A stretch of DNA of 64,000 nucleotides from Pseudomonas nicosulfuronedens. GTDB taxonomy: Bacteria > Pseudomonadota > Gammaproteobacteria > Pseudomonadales > Pseudomonadaceae. The notes beneath the pieces are model-generated. The model had not been told where the DNA came from. It saw only the letters and a program-made list of their open reading frames with translations, and did not search any database. The DNA lies in assembly GCF_005877905.1 (NCBI RefSeq), contig NZ_SWDV01000040.1:1-64000 (forward strand). The letters run 5' to 3'. A program made the translations under genes and the position numbers. Of the stretch, positions 29,997 through 37,921 are shown one piece after another. Within the stretch, counting starts at the first letter, position 1; each line of letters opens with the position of its first letter.

Positions 29997-30112
29997 CCCT
30001 CTCCCGCAAGCGGGAGAGGGAGCTTGAGCGGCAGCAAGCGAACGCCGGAGTTACCGGCAACGCCGAGCGGCCCCCCTCGCCCTTCAGGGAGAGGGCTGGG
30101 GAGAGGGAAAGC
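29997..30112. repeat. CTCTCCC/GGGAGAGG repeat pair
   Basis: The first hairpin is CCCTCTCCCG-CAAG-CGGGAGAGGG (29997-30020), perfect over 10 bp. A second, degenerate pair (CCCTCGCCCTTCAGGGAGAGGG and trailing copies) ends at about 30108. Similar sequence recurs at 54791-54922. It lies 27 bases after the pyk stop and may also stop transcription. Confidence 0.7.
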
Positions 30113-30178
30113 GGGCTGACAGGAGAAACACCGAGTTCAGGAGCCACGCCATACCGCGTGCCTCCGCACCGAGTCACT

Positions 30179-30228
30179 CCCGGACGGACGGGGCCGGGAA
30201 TACGGGGCCGCGTCCCCGTCCGTCCGGG
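30179..30228. repeat. Perfect 15-bp inverted repeat
   Basis: CCCGGACGGACGGGG (30179-30193) and CCCCGTCCGTCCGGG (30214-30228) are exact reverse complements with a 20-base GC-rich loop, followed by TTT. It lies between the pyk gene and the leader RNA of the urea transporter gene. It could act as a terminator or be a REP-type element. Confidence 0.75.
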
Positions 30229-30237
30229 TTTGACCTT

Positions 30238-30375
30238 GCTACTGAGTGCTTCAGCAGCAGAAACATGAGCACCGAATGCTTGTCGGTCCATGGCCCCCAC
30301 GCAGCAACTCCCAATGCTGGCCATGGAACTTTGAGGTTGTTGGCGGTGATCCCGCCGACAACCTCTTTTCTTTTT
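30238..30375 (+). ncRNA. Structured leader RNA with intrinsic terminator, riboswitch/attenuator candidate
   Basis: Four successive hairpins can be drawn. P1 pairs GCTACTGA with TCAGCAGC (30238-30258, one mismatch). P2 is ACCGA / TCGGT (30271-30287). P3 is TCCATGGCC / GGCCATGGA (30287-30327) with an inner CAGC / GCTG stem and a CCCACG bulge. The last is GAGGTTGTTGGCGG / CCGCCGACAACCTC (30333-30365) followed by TTTTCTTTTT, a textbook terminator. No gene ends here, and the urea transporter begins 127 bases later, so this looks like a premature terminator controlled by the upstream folds. The class is not one I can name. Confidence 0.6.
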
Positions 30376-30501
30376 CCAGACCCGTGGCGCCGTCCCGTAT
30401 CGCGACGTCACACCGTTCTCACGCAGCGCCCGTCGATGGGGCCTCGATGCCCCACACCCAACGAGGCGCTGCGGAGTCACTTTCAACTGCCCAGAACCAC
30501 C

Positions 30502-31419
30502 ATGCCCCTGACTTCGATCCTGAATAAGCAGTTCCTCTCGACCCGGCTGATCGGCTTCGGCCAGATCTACCTGCAGGCCGACGCCCGCTTCGGCCTGATC
30601 CTGCTGCTGACCATCGCCTGGGCCGCGCCGCCATTGCTGCCCGGCGCTCTGCTCGGGGCGCTGCTCGGCCCGCTCACCGCACGCTTCGTGCGCGAACCGC
30701 AGGCGGACATCGACGCCGGCCTGCACGACTACAACCCGATCCTCATCGGTCTGCTGCTGCCCTTCCTGTTCCAGTGGTCGCTGGGACTGGTGATGCTGAC
30801 CATCGCCGCGATACTCACCGGCGTCGCCGTGCAGGCGGTGCTGCTGCGCCAATCGCGCCGACGCTTCGGCCTGCCAGCCTATACCTCGGCCTTCGTGCTG
30901 CTGGGCTGGGTGTCCAGCGCGCTGGGCAAGGCCATCGGCCTGGTGCCGGCGGCCGGCGCCGCCTGTCTGTCGTGTGGCGCAGTGAACCCGCTGCTGGACT
31001 CCTCCGCACTGGGCTTCGGCGAAGTGATCTTCCTCGGCGAACCACTGGCCGGCCTGACCATCGCCCTCGGCCTGCTGCTGGTGGAGCGCCGCGCGGCCTT
31101 CTGGGCCCTGGCCGGCACCGTCGGCGCACTGGCCCTGGCGCCGCTGTTCGACCTGCCGGCCGCCTCAGCGCAGGCCGGCCTGCTCGGCCTGAACGGCGCG
31201 CTCGCCGGTATCGCCCTGTCGCTGCGCTTCCGCAGCCCGCTGGCTCCGCTGTGCGGCATCCTCCTGGCGGTGCTGCTGCAACCCGGTTTCGCCCTCGTCG
31301 GCCTGCCCGCGTTCACCGCACCCTTCATCCTCGCCTGCTGGCTGGTGATTCTTGGCCAGCGCACGCTGGAAGCGCTATTGCGCGATCCGCAAAGGGAAAA
31401 CAGCGGCCCGCGTGTATAG
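30502..31419 (+). CDS. Urea transporter (UT/SLC14 family)
   Basis: The 305-residue membrane protein shows the internally duplicated UT fold: DYNPILIGLLLPFLFQW in the first half and GLNGALAGIALSLRF in the second, and an ending PAFTAPFILACWLV like other bacterial urea channels. About ten membrane spans are predicted. ATG 30502 was chosen because hydrophobic UT sequence starts soon after it; the frame is open 79 codons upstream but that stretch covers the leader RNA and is not protein-like. No good SD is visible. A dapF-like gene follows 33 bases later. Confidence 0.85.
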   Translation: MPLTSILNKQFLSTRLIGFGQIYLQADARFGLILLLTIAWAAPPLLPGALLGALLGPLTARFVREPQADIDAGLHDYNPILIGLLLPFLFQWSLGLVMLTIAAILTGVAVQAVLLRQSRRRFGLPAYTSAFVLLGWVSSALGKAIGLVPAAGAACLSCGAVNPLLDSSALGFGEVIFLGEPLAGLTIALGLLLVERRAAFWALAGTVGALALAPLFDLPAASAQAGLLGLNGALAGIALSLRFRSPLAPLCGILLAVLLQPGFALVGLPAFTAPFILACWLVILGQRTLEALLRDPQRENSGPRV

Positions 31420-31452
31420 TCGAGGGCCTTCTTCCGGCGACGGATCGCACCG

Positions 31453-32289
31453 ATGAACTTCGTGAAATACCAGGCTCTGGGCAACGACTACCTCGTCTAT
31501 GCCGGCGACGCGCCGTTCGCCCTGACCGCTACCCAGATCGGACGCATCTGCGACCGCCACCACGGTATCGGCTCTGACGGCATCCTGGTGGCGAACCACA
31601 CGGATGCCGCCTTCGGCCTGCGCATCCTCAACCCCGACGGCTCCGAGGCGGAGAAGAGCGGCAACGGCCTGCGCATCTTCTCCCGCTACCTGTGGGACTG
31701 CGGCCTGGTCGCAGGGCAGCCTTTCGACATCGTCACCGCCGGCGGCACCGTGACCAGCCAGGTATTCGACGACGGCCGTACCGTGGAGGTGTCCATGGGC
31801 AATGCCGAGTTCGCCTGTGCGCGGATTCCGGTGCTGATCGATGCGCCTGAAGCTTTGGACTACCCATTGGAAATCGACGGCGTGGCGCTGAGGATCAACC
31901 CCGTCTCCATGGGCAACCCGCATTGCGTAGTGTTCGTCGAACAGACCAGCCGCGAGCTGGCCTGCCGCCTCGGCCCGCTGCTGGAAAACCATCCATTGTT
32001 TCCCCGCCGTACCAACGTGCAGTTCGTCCAGTGGCTGTCCCGCGACGCGCTGCGCGTGGAAATCTGGGAGCGCGGCGCCGGTTATACGCTGTCCTCCGGA
32101 ACCAGCAGCTGCGCGGCGGCCTCTGTGGCACGCAGGCTTGGCCTGTGCGACGAACGCATCGACCTGCATCTGGCAGGCGGTCTGCTGAACATCCGTGTCG
32201 AGGATGACTTCAAGGTCACCATGCGTGGCGCCGTGCAACGCGTCGCCGGCATCGACCTGGACCCGGAAGCTTTCGCCGACCTCGGCTAA
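31453..32289 (+). CDS. Diaminopimelate epimerase-like protein with both catalytic Cys replaced by Ser
   Basis: The 278-residue protein aligns along its length with DapF: MNFVKYQALGNDYLV, CDRHHGIGSDGIL, INPVSMGNPHCVVFV, ERGAGYTLSSGTSSCA. DapF works with two cysteines, in QCGNG and in ACGSG. Here these read KSGNG (near residue 75) and SSGTS (near residue 218), so both are serine; the usual second Cys of GNGxRC is Ile. A normal two-base epimerase mechanism is therefore unlikely. It may be an isomerase of another type or a binding protein. It is probably co-transcribed with the urea transporter. A lysA-linked dapF is not in the window. Confidence 0.85.
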   Translation: MNFVKYQALGNDYLVYAGDAPFALTATQIGRICDRHHGIGSDGILVANHTDAAFGLRILNPDGSEAEKSGNGLRIFSRYLWDCGLVAGQPFDIVTAGGTVTSQVFDDGRTVEVSMGNAEFACARIPVLIDAPEALDYPLEIDGVALRINPVSMGNPHCVVFVEQTSRELACRLGPLLENHPLFPRRTNVQFVQWLSRDALRVEIWERGAGYTLSSGTSSCAAASVARRLGLCDERIDLHLAGGLLNIRVEDDFKVTMRGAVQRVAGIDLDPEAFADLG

Positions 32290-32481
32290 GCCCCGCTATT
32301 GCCACTGCGACCGGCATGGATCAATGCCGGTGCGCTCACCCTCGCCCACACTGCGGCATAACGTCCGCCGTCTGGCTCAATCGACGGGTAACCGCGCATT
32401 TCCCGGATGCAGGCGGCATAATCCGCCCCCTTCCGCATCCGACCACGGGTGCGTCCCCTCATTCACGCAGCGAAAGATGTC

Positions 32482-33726
32482 ATGACGCTTCCCTCCCCCA
32501 CGCTTCTGCAGCGACTCAAAGGCACCAGCCTGGTCCTGCGGATCTTCATCGGCATGCTCTGCGGCATCGCCCTCGCCCTGCTCTGGCCGCAAGGCGCGCA
32601 GGCGGTCGGCCTGCTCGGCAAGCTGTTCATTTCCGCCTTGAAGGCGGTCGCTCCGGTCCTCGTGCTGGTGCTGGTGATGGCCTCCATCGCCAACCACAAG
32701 CAGGGGCAGCGAACCCATATCCGGCCGATCCTGATGCTCTACCTGATCGGCACATTCTCCGCGGCCGTGGTCGCGGTGATCGCCAGTTTCGCCTTCCCTT
32801 CCAACCTGGTACTGCACGCGCCGAGCAGCGAACTGGCGCCGCCCGGCGGCATCGGCGAGGTGCTGCGCTCGCTGCTCTTCAGCGTCACCACCAACCCGGT
32901 GAAGGCACTGCTGGAGGCCGACTTCATCGCCATCCTGGCCTGGGCCATCGGTCTGGGCATCGCCCTGCGCCACGCCCGCCAGACCACTCGCGACTTCCTC
33001 GATGACATGGCCAATGGCGTCACCCTGATCGTCCGTGTGGTGATCGCCTTCGCTCCGCTGGGCATCTTCGGTCTGGTGGCCGGCACCATCGCCGAGTCCG
33101 GCTTCGACGCCCTGATCGGCTACCTGCACCTGCTGGCCGTGCTACTGGGCTGCATGCTGTTCGTGGCGCTGGTGATCAACCCGCTGATCGTCTTCGCCAA
33201 GATCCGCCGCAATCCGTACCCGCTGGTGCTGATGTGCCTGCGCGAGAGCGGCATCACCGCCTTCTTCACCCGCAGCTCGGCGGCCAACATCCCGGTCAAC
33301 CTGCAGCTGTGCCAGCGCCTGGGCCTGCACGAGGACACCTACTCGGTGTCGATCCCGCTGGGTGCCACCATCAACATGGCCGGCGCGGCGATCACCATCA
33401 GCGTGCTGACGCTGGCGGCGGTACACACCCTGGGCATCGCCGTCGACCTGCCCACCGCCATTCTGCTCAGCGTGGTCGCCTCGGTCTGCGCCTGCGGCGC
33501 CTCCGGCGTGGCCGGCGGCTCGCTGCTGCTGATCCCGCTGGCCTGCGGCCTGTTCGGTATCTCCAGCGAAGTGGCGATGCAGGTGGTGGCCGTCGGCTTC
33601 ATCATCGGCATCCTGCAGGACTCGGCCGAGACCGCGCTGAACTCCTCCACCGACGTGCTGTTCACTGCCGCGGCCTGCCTGGCCGAGGGCGACGTGGACG
33701 AGCAGCAGGCGAGCGAGCGCGCCTGA
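32482..33726 (+). CDS. sstT: Serine/threonine:sodium symporter
   Basis: The 414-residue protein of the dicarboxylate/amino acid:cation symporter family resembles SstT, with [17 protein letters not shown], cited as [10 protein letters not shown], then [15 protein letters not shown] and [21 protein letters not shown] (parts GASGVAGGS and PLACGLFG). It imports serine and threonine with sodium across the inner membrane. I chose ATG 32482 because the hydrophobic core begins soon after; the frame extends 11 codons to 32449. It lies 192 bases after the dapF-like gene. Confidence 0.9.
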   Translation: MTLPSPTLLQRLKGTSLVLRIFIGMLCGIALALLWPQGAQAVGLLGKLFISALKAVAPVLVLVLVMASIANHKQGQRTHIRPILMLYLIGTFSAAVVAVIASFAFPSNLVLHAPSSELAPPGGIGEVLRSLLFSVTTNPVKALLEADFIAILAWAIGLGIALRHARQTTRDFLDDMANGVTLIVRVVIAFAPLGIFGLVAGTIAESGFDALIGYLHLLAVLLGCMLFVALVINPLIVFAKIRRNPYPLVLMCLRESGITAFFTRSSAANIPVNLQLCQRLGLHEDTYSVSIPLGATINMAGAAITISVLTLAAVHTLGIAVDLPTAILLSVVASVCACGASGVAGGSLLLIPLACGLFGISSEVAMQVVAVGFIIGILQDSAETALNSSTDVLFTAAACLAEGDVDEQQASERA

Positions 33727-33803
33727 TCCTCGCTAGCGGGGCGGCCACGGCCGCCCCGGCGCATCTCGGCTATGGTGTCTGAATCCTTCCGCCGGATTCG
33801 CCC

Positions 33804-34655
33804 ATGGCCGCCTCGCCCAGCTTTCGCCAGCGCCTCTACATCATCATCTTCGAGTCCGACACGCCGGCCGGGCAACGCTTCGACAGCGCGCTGCTGATTG
33901 TCATCCTCGCCAGTCTGCTGGTGGTGATCCTCGACAGCGTCGACGAGATCAACCATGCCTACGGCGGCCTGCTCAGCGACATTGAATGGGTGATCAACGG
34001 ACTGTTCCTGATCGAATACCTGGCGCGCCTCTACTGCTCGCCCAAGCCCCTGCGCTACGCCCTGAGCTTTTACGGCCTGGTCGACCTGCTGGCGGTGCTG
34101 CCGGGGGTGATCGCCATCTTCTACCCCGATGCCCAGTACCTGCTGGTAGTGCGCATCGTCCGCGTGCTGCGGGTGTTCCGCGTGCTCAAGCTGCGCCAGT
34201 ACCTGCGTCAGGCGGACTTCCTGCTCACCGCGCTGCGCGGCAGCCGGCAGAAGATCACTGTGTTCTTTCTCTCGGTGATGAGCCTGGTGACGGTGTTCGG
34301 CTCGCTGATGTACGTGGTCGAAGGCCCCGAACACGGCTTCACCAGCATCCCGCGCGGTATCTACTGGGCCATCGTCACGCTCACCACTGTGGGTTTTGGC
34401 GACATCACGCCGAAGACCCCGCTGGGTCAGGCCATCGCCAGCCTGGTGATGCTCACCGGCTACTCGATCATCGCCGTACCCACCGGCATCTTCAGCGCCG
34501 AACTGCACAACGCCATGCGCCAGGAGCGCACGCCAGGGCAATTGGCCAAGCCCTGTCCGGCCTGTGCCAAGGCCAGCCACGAGGCCGAAGCGGCGTTCTG
34601 CTCGCGCTGCGGTAACCCGCTGTTCCCGCGGACGGATGAATCTGTCCACCCTTGA
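33804..34655 (+). CDS. Voltage-gated potassium channel with C-terminal zinc ribbon
   Basis: The 283-residue protein has S1-S4 segments including an arginine-rich S4 (RIVRVLRVFRVLKLRQYL), S5, a pore with selectivity filter TTVGFGD at about 196-202, and S6. After the pore the chain continues into CPAC-X10-CSRC, a short zinc-ribbon-like tail. The Kv-like core matches the small Pseudomonas Kch/KvAP-type channels. The tail could sense metal or redox state; that is inference. The gene starts 77 bases after sstT and is followed by a MuiA-like gene. Confidence 0.9.
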   Translation: MAASPSFRQRLYIIIFESDTPAGQRFDSALLIVILASLLVVILDSVDEINHAYGGLLSDIEWVINGLFLIEYLARLYCSPKPLRYALSFYGLVDLLAVLPGVIAIFYPDAQYLLVVRIVRVLRVFRVLKLRQYLRQADFLLTALRGSRQKITVFFLSVMSLVTVFGSLMYVVEGPEHGFTSIPRGIYWAIVTLTTVGFGDITPKTPLGQAIASLVMLTGYSIIAVPTGIFSAELHNAMRQERTPGQLAKPCPACAKASHEAEAAFCSRCGNPLFPRTDESVHP

Positions 34656-34800
34656 CCTGGCGACCGTTCGTCGCCCGTTGCGGCCTGCCTTCACCCACGC
34701 TCAACCCGTTGCTCCCGCCCTCTTCGTCACAAGCGGCATGGACGGACGCCATGGTGGCGTTCCGCAGTGCCGGCCGCCTTCCAGGCCGCGAGGTGAGCAC

Positions 34801-36456
34801 ATGCCCTCTCGACTCCACCCACTGATTCTCGCCATGGCCGGTGCGCTGGCCAGTCCCTCGCTGCTGGCCGCCCCCCAGGTAGCCGACAGCCGCATCAGCG
34901 CGGTGACCGTCTATACCGACCGTGCCATCGTCACCCGCACAGCCACTCTGCAACTGCCCGCCGGCCAGCACGAAATCGCCCTGGAGCAGTTGCCTCTGCG
35001 CATCGACGACAACAGCCTGCAGGCCTCGCTCAGCGCCAGCGCGGCCGCGACCCTGCTTGACGTGAGCAGCGCGCCGCAGGTTTCGCCGCCTTCCGAGGAC
35101 AATCGTCTGCAACTTCTGGACACGCAGTTGCGCGACATCGAACGGCAGGAACGCGAGATCAGCGACCGTGGCAGCGTGCTGGAGAACCAGAAGCAGTTCC
35201 TCGCCGACATCCAGGCCAGCAGCACCAAGCCGGGCAAGAACCAGGCACTGCCGAGCATCGACGAACTGAAGAGCCTGCTGCAGATGAGCGAGAGCAACCT
35301 GGGCCACATCCTCGACGAGCAACGCAAGCTCGACCAGCAGAGCGAGGAACTGCAACAGCGCAAGCAGGAGCTGGAGAGCCAGCGCAGCCACCTGGCCGGG
35401 GACGGCACCCACTACAAGCGCGCGATCCTGCGCGTGGCGCTGGAGAAGCCGGCACAAGTCCAGCTGCAGCTCAGCTACACGCTGTACGACGCTTCCTGGC
35501 GCCCGGCCTATGACGCCCGCCTGCGCGACGGCGAGGACAAGATCGAGATGACCTACCAGGGCATCGTCCGTCAGAGCAGTGGCGAGGACTGGACCGACGT
35601 GGACCTCACCCTGTCCACCGCCCGCCCCAATCTGGGCAGCAACGTGCCGGCGCTCTCGCCGTGGTTCGTCGACACCTTCGACCCGCGCACGGTGATGGCT
35701 GCCAGGCCTGCCCCGGCGCCAGCCGCGCCGATGATGGCGCTGGAGGCGAAAAAGGCCCAGCGCTTCGCCGCCGACGAAATGGCCGTGGCCGGTTCGCTGG
35801 AAGAGATGCCCGTAGCCGTCGCCGAAGTCAGCGGCGCCACCACCAGCGCCTCGTTTCATATCCCGACCCACGCCACACTGAACAGCGACGGCAGCTCGCA
35901 AAAGGTCGCCATCGCCCAGTTCAAGCTGCCCGCGACCTTCCGCTACCTGGCCACACCGTCGCTGCGTGAAGCCGCCTACCTGCAGGCCGACACCCGCAAT
36001 GCCAGCGACTATCCGCTGCTGCCGGGTACGCTCAACACCTACCTGGGCAACACCTTCGTCGCCAGCGGCCAATTGCGCGCGGTGATGCCAGGCGAAACCT
36101 TCGAGCTGGCCCTGGGCGGCGACGAAGCGATGTCGATCAAGCGCAAGCTGGTCAACCGCTACACCGACTACACCGGTCTGACCGGCGGCCGCAAACGCAT
36201 CACGTATGAGTTCCGCATCGACGCCCAGAACAACCACAAGACCGAGCAGCGTCTGCAGTTCAAGGACCAGTTGCCGATCTCGCGCAATGAGCAGATCAAG
36301 GTCGCCCTGCTGGAGCCCGAAGACCAGTCCTTCGCTCGCGAGGACGACGGCAAGCTGCTGTGGGACTGGCAGCTGAAACCGGGCGAGAAACGCAGCACGA
36401 CCTTCAAGTTCAGCGTCGAGTATCCCAAGGAGCTGGAGGTCAGCGGGCTGGACTGA
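34801..36456 (+). CDS. DUF4139 protein, MuiA (mucoidy inhibitor) family
   Basis: The 551-residue product has a signal peptide (MPSRLHPLILAMAGALASP..., cleavage near LLAAP), an N-terminal DUF4140-like region (ISAVTVYTDRAIVTRTA), a coiled coil at about 95-200 rich in Gln, Glu and Arg, and a C-terminal DUF4139 domain (SYTLYDASWRPAYDARL, QGIVRQSSGEDWTDV). The role in bacteria is not known beyond a link to mucoidy in E. coli clones. ATG 34801 follows GAGGTGAGCAC; the frame is open 79 codons upstream without support. The gene is close to the K+ channel gene. Confidence 0.82.
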   Translation: MPSRLHPLILAMAGALASPSLLAAPQVADSRISAVTVYTDRAIVTRTATLQLPAGQHEIALEQLPLRIDDNSLQASLSASAAATLLDVSSAPQVSPPSEDNRLQLLDTQLRDIERQEREISDRGSVLENQKQFLADIQASSTKPGKNQALPSIDELKSLLQMSESNLGHILDEQRKLDQQSEELQQRKQELESQRSHLAGDGTHYKRAILRVALEKPAQVQLQLSYTLYDASWRPAYDARLRDGEDKIEMTYQGIVRQSSGEDWTDVDLTLSTARPNLGSNVPALSPWFVDTFDPRTVMAARPAPAPAAPMMALEAKKAQRFAADEMAVAGSLEEMPVAVAEVSGATTSASFHIPTHATLNSDGSSQKVAIAQFKLPATFRYLATPSLREAAYLQADTRNASDYPLLPGTLNTYLGNTFVASGQLRAVMPGETFELALGGDEAMSIKRKLVNRYTDYTGLTGGRKRITYEFRIDAQNNHKTEQRLQFKDQLPISRNEQIKVALLEPEDQSFAREDDGKLLWDWQLKPGEKRSTTFKFSVEYPKELEVSGLD

Positions 36457-36620
36457 GGCCGCAGGGGCAGTCATTGCCCGGCAAGCCTGCTAGGCTGCCG
36501 GGCAATCGGCCATTTCGCGGGCGCATGGAGCCCGGCGACAGGATCGAAAGCCGGGTGCGGGAGAGGATCGCGAGGGGATTGCGAGCCCCGCTCCCCGCAT
36601 AAGCAAATAGCCTTTAAGTA

Positions 36621-36650
36621 TTTAAGTGGCATATAACCTGTCGGCATAAT
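36621..36650 (+). promoter_or_regulatory. Probable cysP promoter
   Basis: TTTAAG (36621-36626) and CATAAT (36645-36650) are 18 bases apart, in an AT-rich block (36598-36650) unusual for this window. CysB-activated promoters of sulfur genes have such AT-rich upstream DNA. The spacing is seen; CysB control is inferred from the gene. Confidence 0.45.
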
Positions 36651-36684
36651 CGACACCCAACAACACTGCCAAAAGGAACTGCTC

Positions 36685-37683
36685 GTGAAACGTCTGTTCA
36701 GCGCCTCGCTGCTGGCCGCCGGCCTCGCCCTGGCCTCCGCCGCCCAGGCCGCCCAGCCCCTGCTCAACGTCTCCTACGACGTGATGCGTGACTTCTACAA
36801 GGACTACAACGCCGCCTTCCAGAAACACTGGCAGGCCGAGAAAGGCGAGAAGATCACCATCCAGATGTCCCACGGCGGTTCCAGCAAACAGGCCCGTGCG
36901 GTGATCGACGGCCTGCCGGCCGACGTCATCACCATGAACCAGGCCACCGACATCGACGCCCTGGCCGACAACGGCGGCCTGGTGCCCAAGGACTGGGCGA
37001 CCCGCCTGCCGAACAACAGCGCCCCCTTCACCTCCGCCACCGTATTCATCGTGCGCAAGGGCAACCCCAAGGGCCTGAAGGACTGGGACGACCTGGTCAA
37101 GCCGGGTATCCAGGTCGTGGTGCCGAACCCCAAGACCTCCGGCAACGGCCGCTACACCTACCTTTCCGCCTGGGGCTACGCGCAGAAGCATGGCGCCGAT
37201 GAAACCAAGGCCAAGGAATTCGTCGCCCAACTGTTCAAGAACGTCCCGGTGCTGGACACCGGTGGCCGCGCGGCGACCACCACCTTCATGCAGAACCAGA
37301 TCGGCGACGTACTGGTGACCTTCGAGAACGAAGCCGAGATGATCGCCCGCGAATTCGGCCGTGGCGGCTTCGAAGTGGTCTACCCGAGCGTCTCCGCCGA
37401 AGCCGAGCCGCCGGTGGCCGTGGTCGACAAGGTGGTCGACAAGAAAGGCACCCGCGCCGAGGCCGAGGCCTACCTGAAGTACCTGTGGTCCGACGAAGGC
37501 CAGACCATCGCCGCCAACAACTACCTGCGCCCGCGCAACCCCGAAGTGCTGGCCAAGTTCTCCGACCGCTTCCCGAAGGTGGACTTCTTCTCCGTGGTGA
37601 AGACCTTCGGTGACTGGCGCACCGTGCAGAAGACCCACTTCGCCGACGGTGGCGTGTTCGACCAGATCTACACCCCGAACTGA
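36685..37683 (+). CDS. cysP: Sulfate/thiosulfate ABC transporter, periplasmic binding protein
   Basis: The 332-residue product has a signal peptide (VKRLFSASLLAAGLALASAAQA) and the sulfate-binding fold with LLNVSYDVMRDFYKDY, SHGGSSKQARAVIDGLPADV (parts HGGSSKQAR, GLPADV) and NPKTSGNGR. It captures sulfate for a CysTWA permease encoded elsewhere. The start is GTG 36685, with AAGGA 6 bases upstream. It is monocistronic with its own promoter and terminator. Confidence 0.93.
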   Translation: MKRLFSASLLAAGLALASAAQAAQPLLNVSYDVMRDFYKDYNAAFQKHWQAEKGEKITIQMSHGGSSKQARAVIDGLPADVITMNQATDIDALADNGGLVPKDWATRLPNNSAPFTSATVFIVRKGNPKGLKDWDDLVKPGIQVVVPNPKTSGNGRYTYLSAWGYAQKHGADETKAKEFVAQLFKNVPVLDTGGRAATTTFMQNQIGDVLVTFENEAEMIAREFGRGGFEVVYPSVSAEAEPPVAVVDKVVDKKGTRAEAEAYLKYLWSDEGQTIAANNYLRPRNPEVLAKFSDRFPKVDFFSVVKTFGDWRTVQKTHFADGGVFDQIYTPN

Positions 37684-37702
37684 TTCACTGGTACGGGAAA
37701 GT

Positions 37703-37738
37703 CAAAAGCCGGGGCTGCTGGGCAGCTCCGGCTTTTTT
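37703..37738 (+). terminator. Intrinsic terminator of cysP
   Basis: GCCGGGGCTGC pairs with GCAGCTCCGGC around a TGG loop with one G-U type mismatch, followed by six T. It starts 20 bases after the stop codon. Confidence 0.92.
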
Positions 37739-37757
37739 CATGGCACAGCGTCTGCAC

Positions 37758-37909
37758 GCAGGAGCGAGCTTGCTCGCGAACCCGCCCAGCAACGGAATCG
37801 CCGGGGAATCCATTCGCGAGGCTCGTGGGATGGGTGGAGCACAGCGATACCCACGCTGCATCGGCACCGGGCCAATCGATGGCTATCGCTTCGCTCCACA
37901 CCATCCTGC
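37758..37909. repeat. Nested REP elements: family 2 half fused to family 1 copy D
   Basis: The left part CAGGAGCGAGCTTGCTCGCGAA (37760-37781, cited for its key half-sites GGAGCGAGC and GCTCGCGAA) is a family 2 REP. Its expected inverted partner starts at ATTCGCGAG (37812) but breaks after GCTCG, and the sequence passes directly into TGGGATGGGTGGAGC (37826), a family 1 arm. The family 1 copy then runs to 37909. The two families thus share a junction, which suggests insertion or recombination between REPs. Confidence 0.75.
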
Positions 37910-37921
37910 GAACGCGCCACG

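Noticed and set aside
29997..30112. CRISPR-like look of repeated CTCTCCC/GGGAGAGG motifs
   Set aside because: There are only two degenerate inverted units and no regular spacing or spacers; they are REP-type repeats. No CRISPR array is seen in the window.
30265..30501. N-terminal extension of the urea transporter frame
   Set aside because: The extension covers the leader hairpins and terminator and is rich in Pro/Arg/His without a signal peptide or conserved motif.
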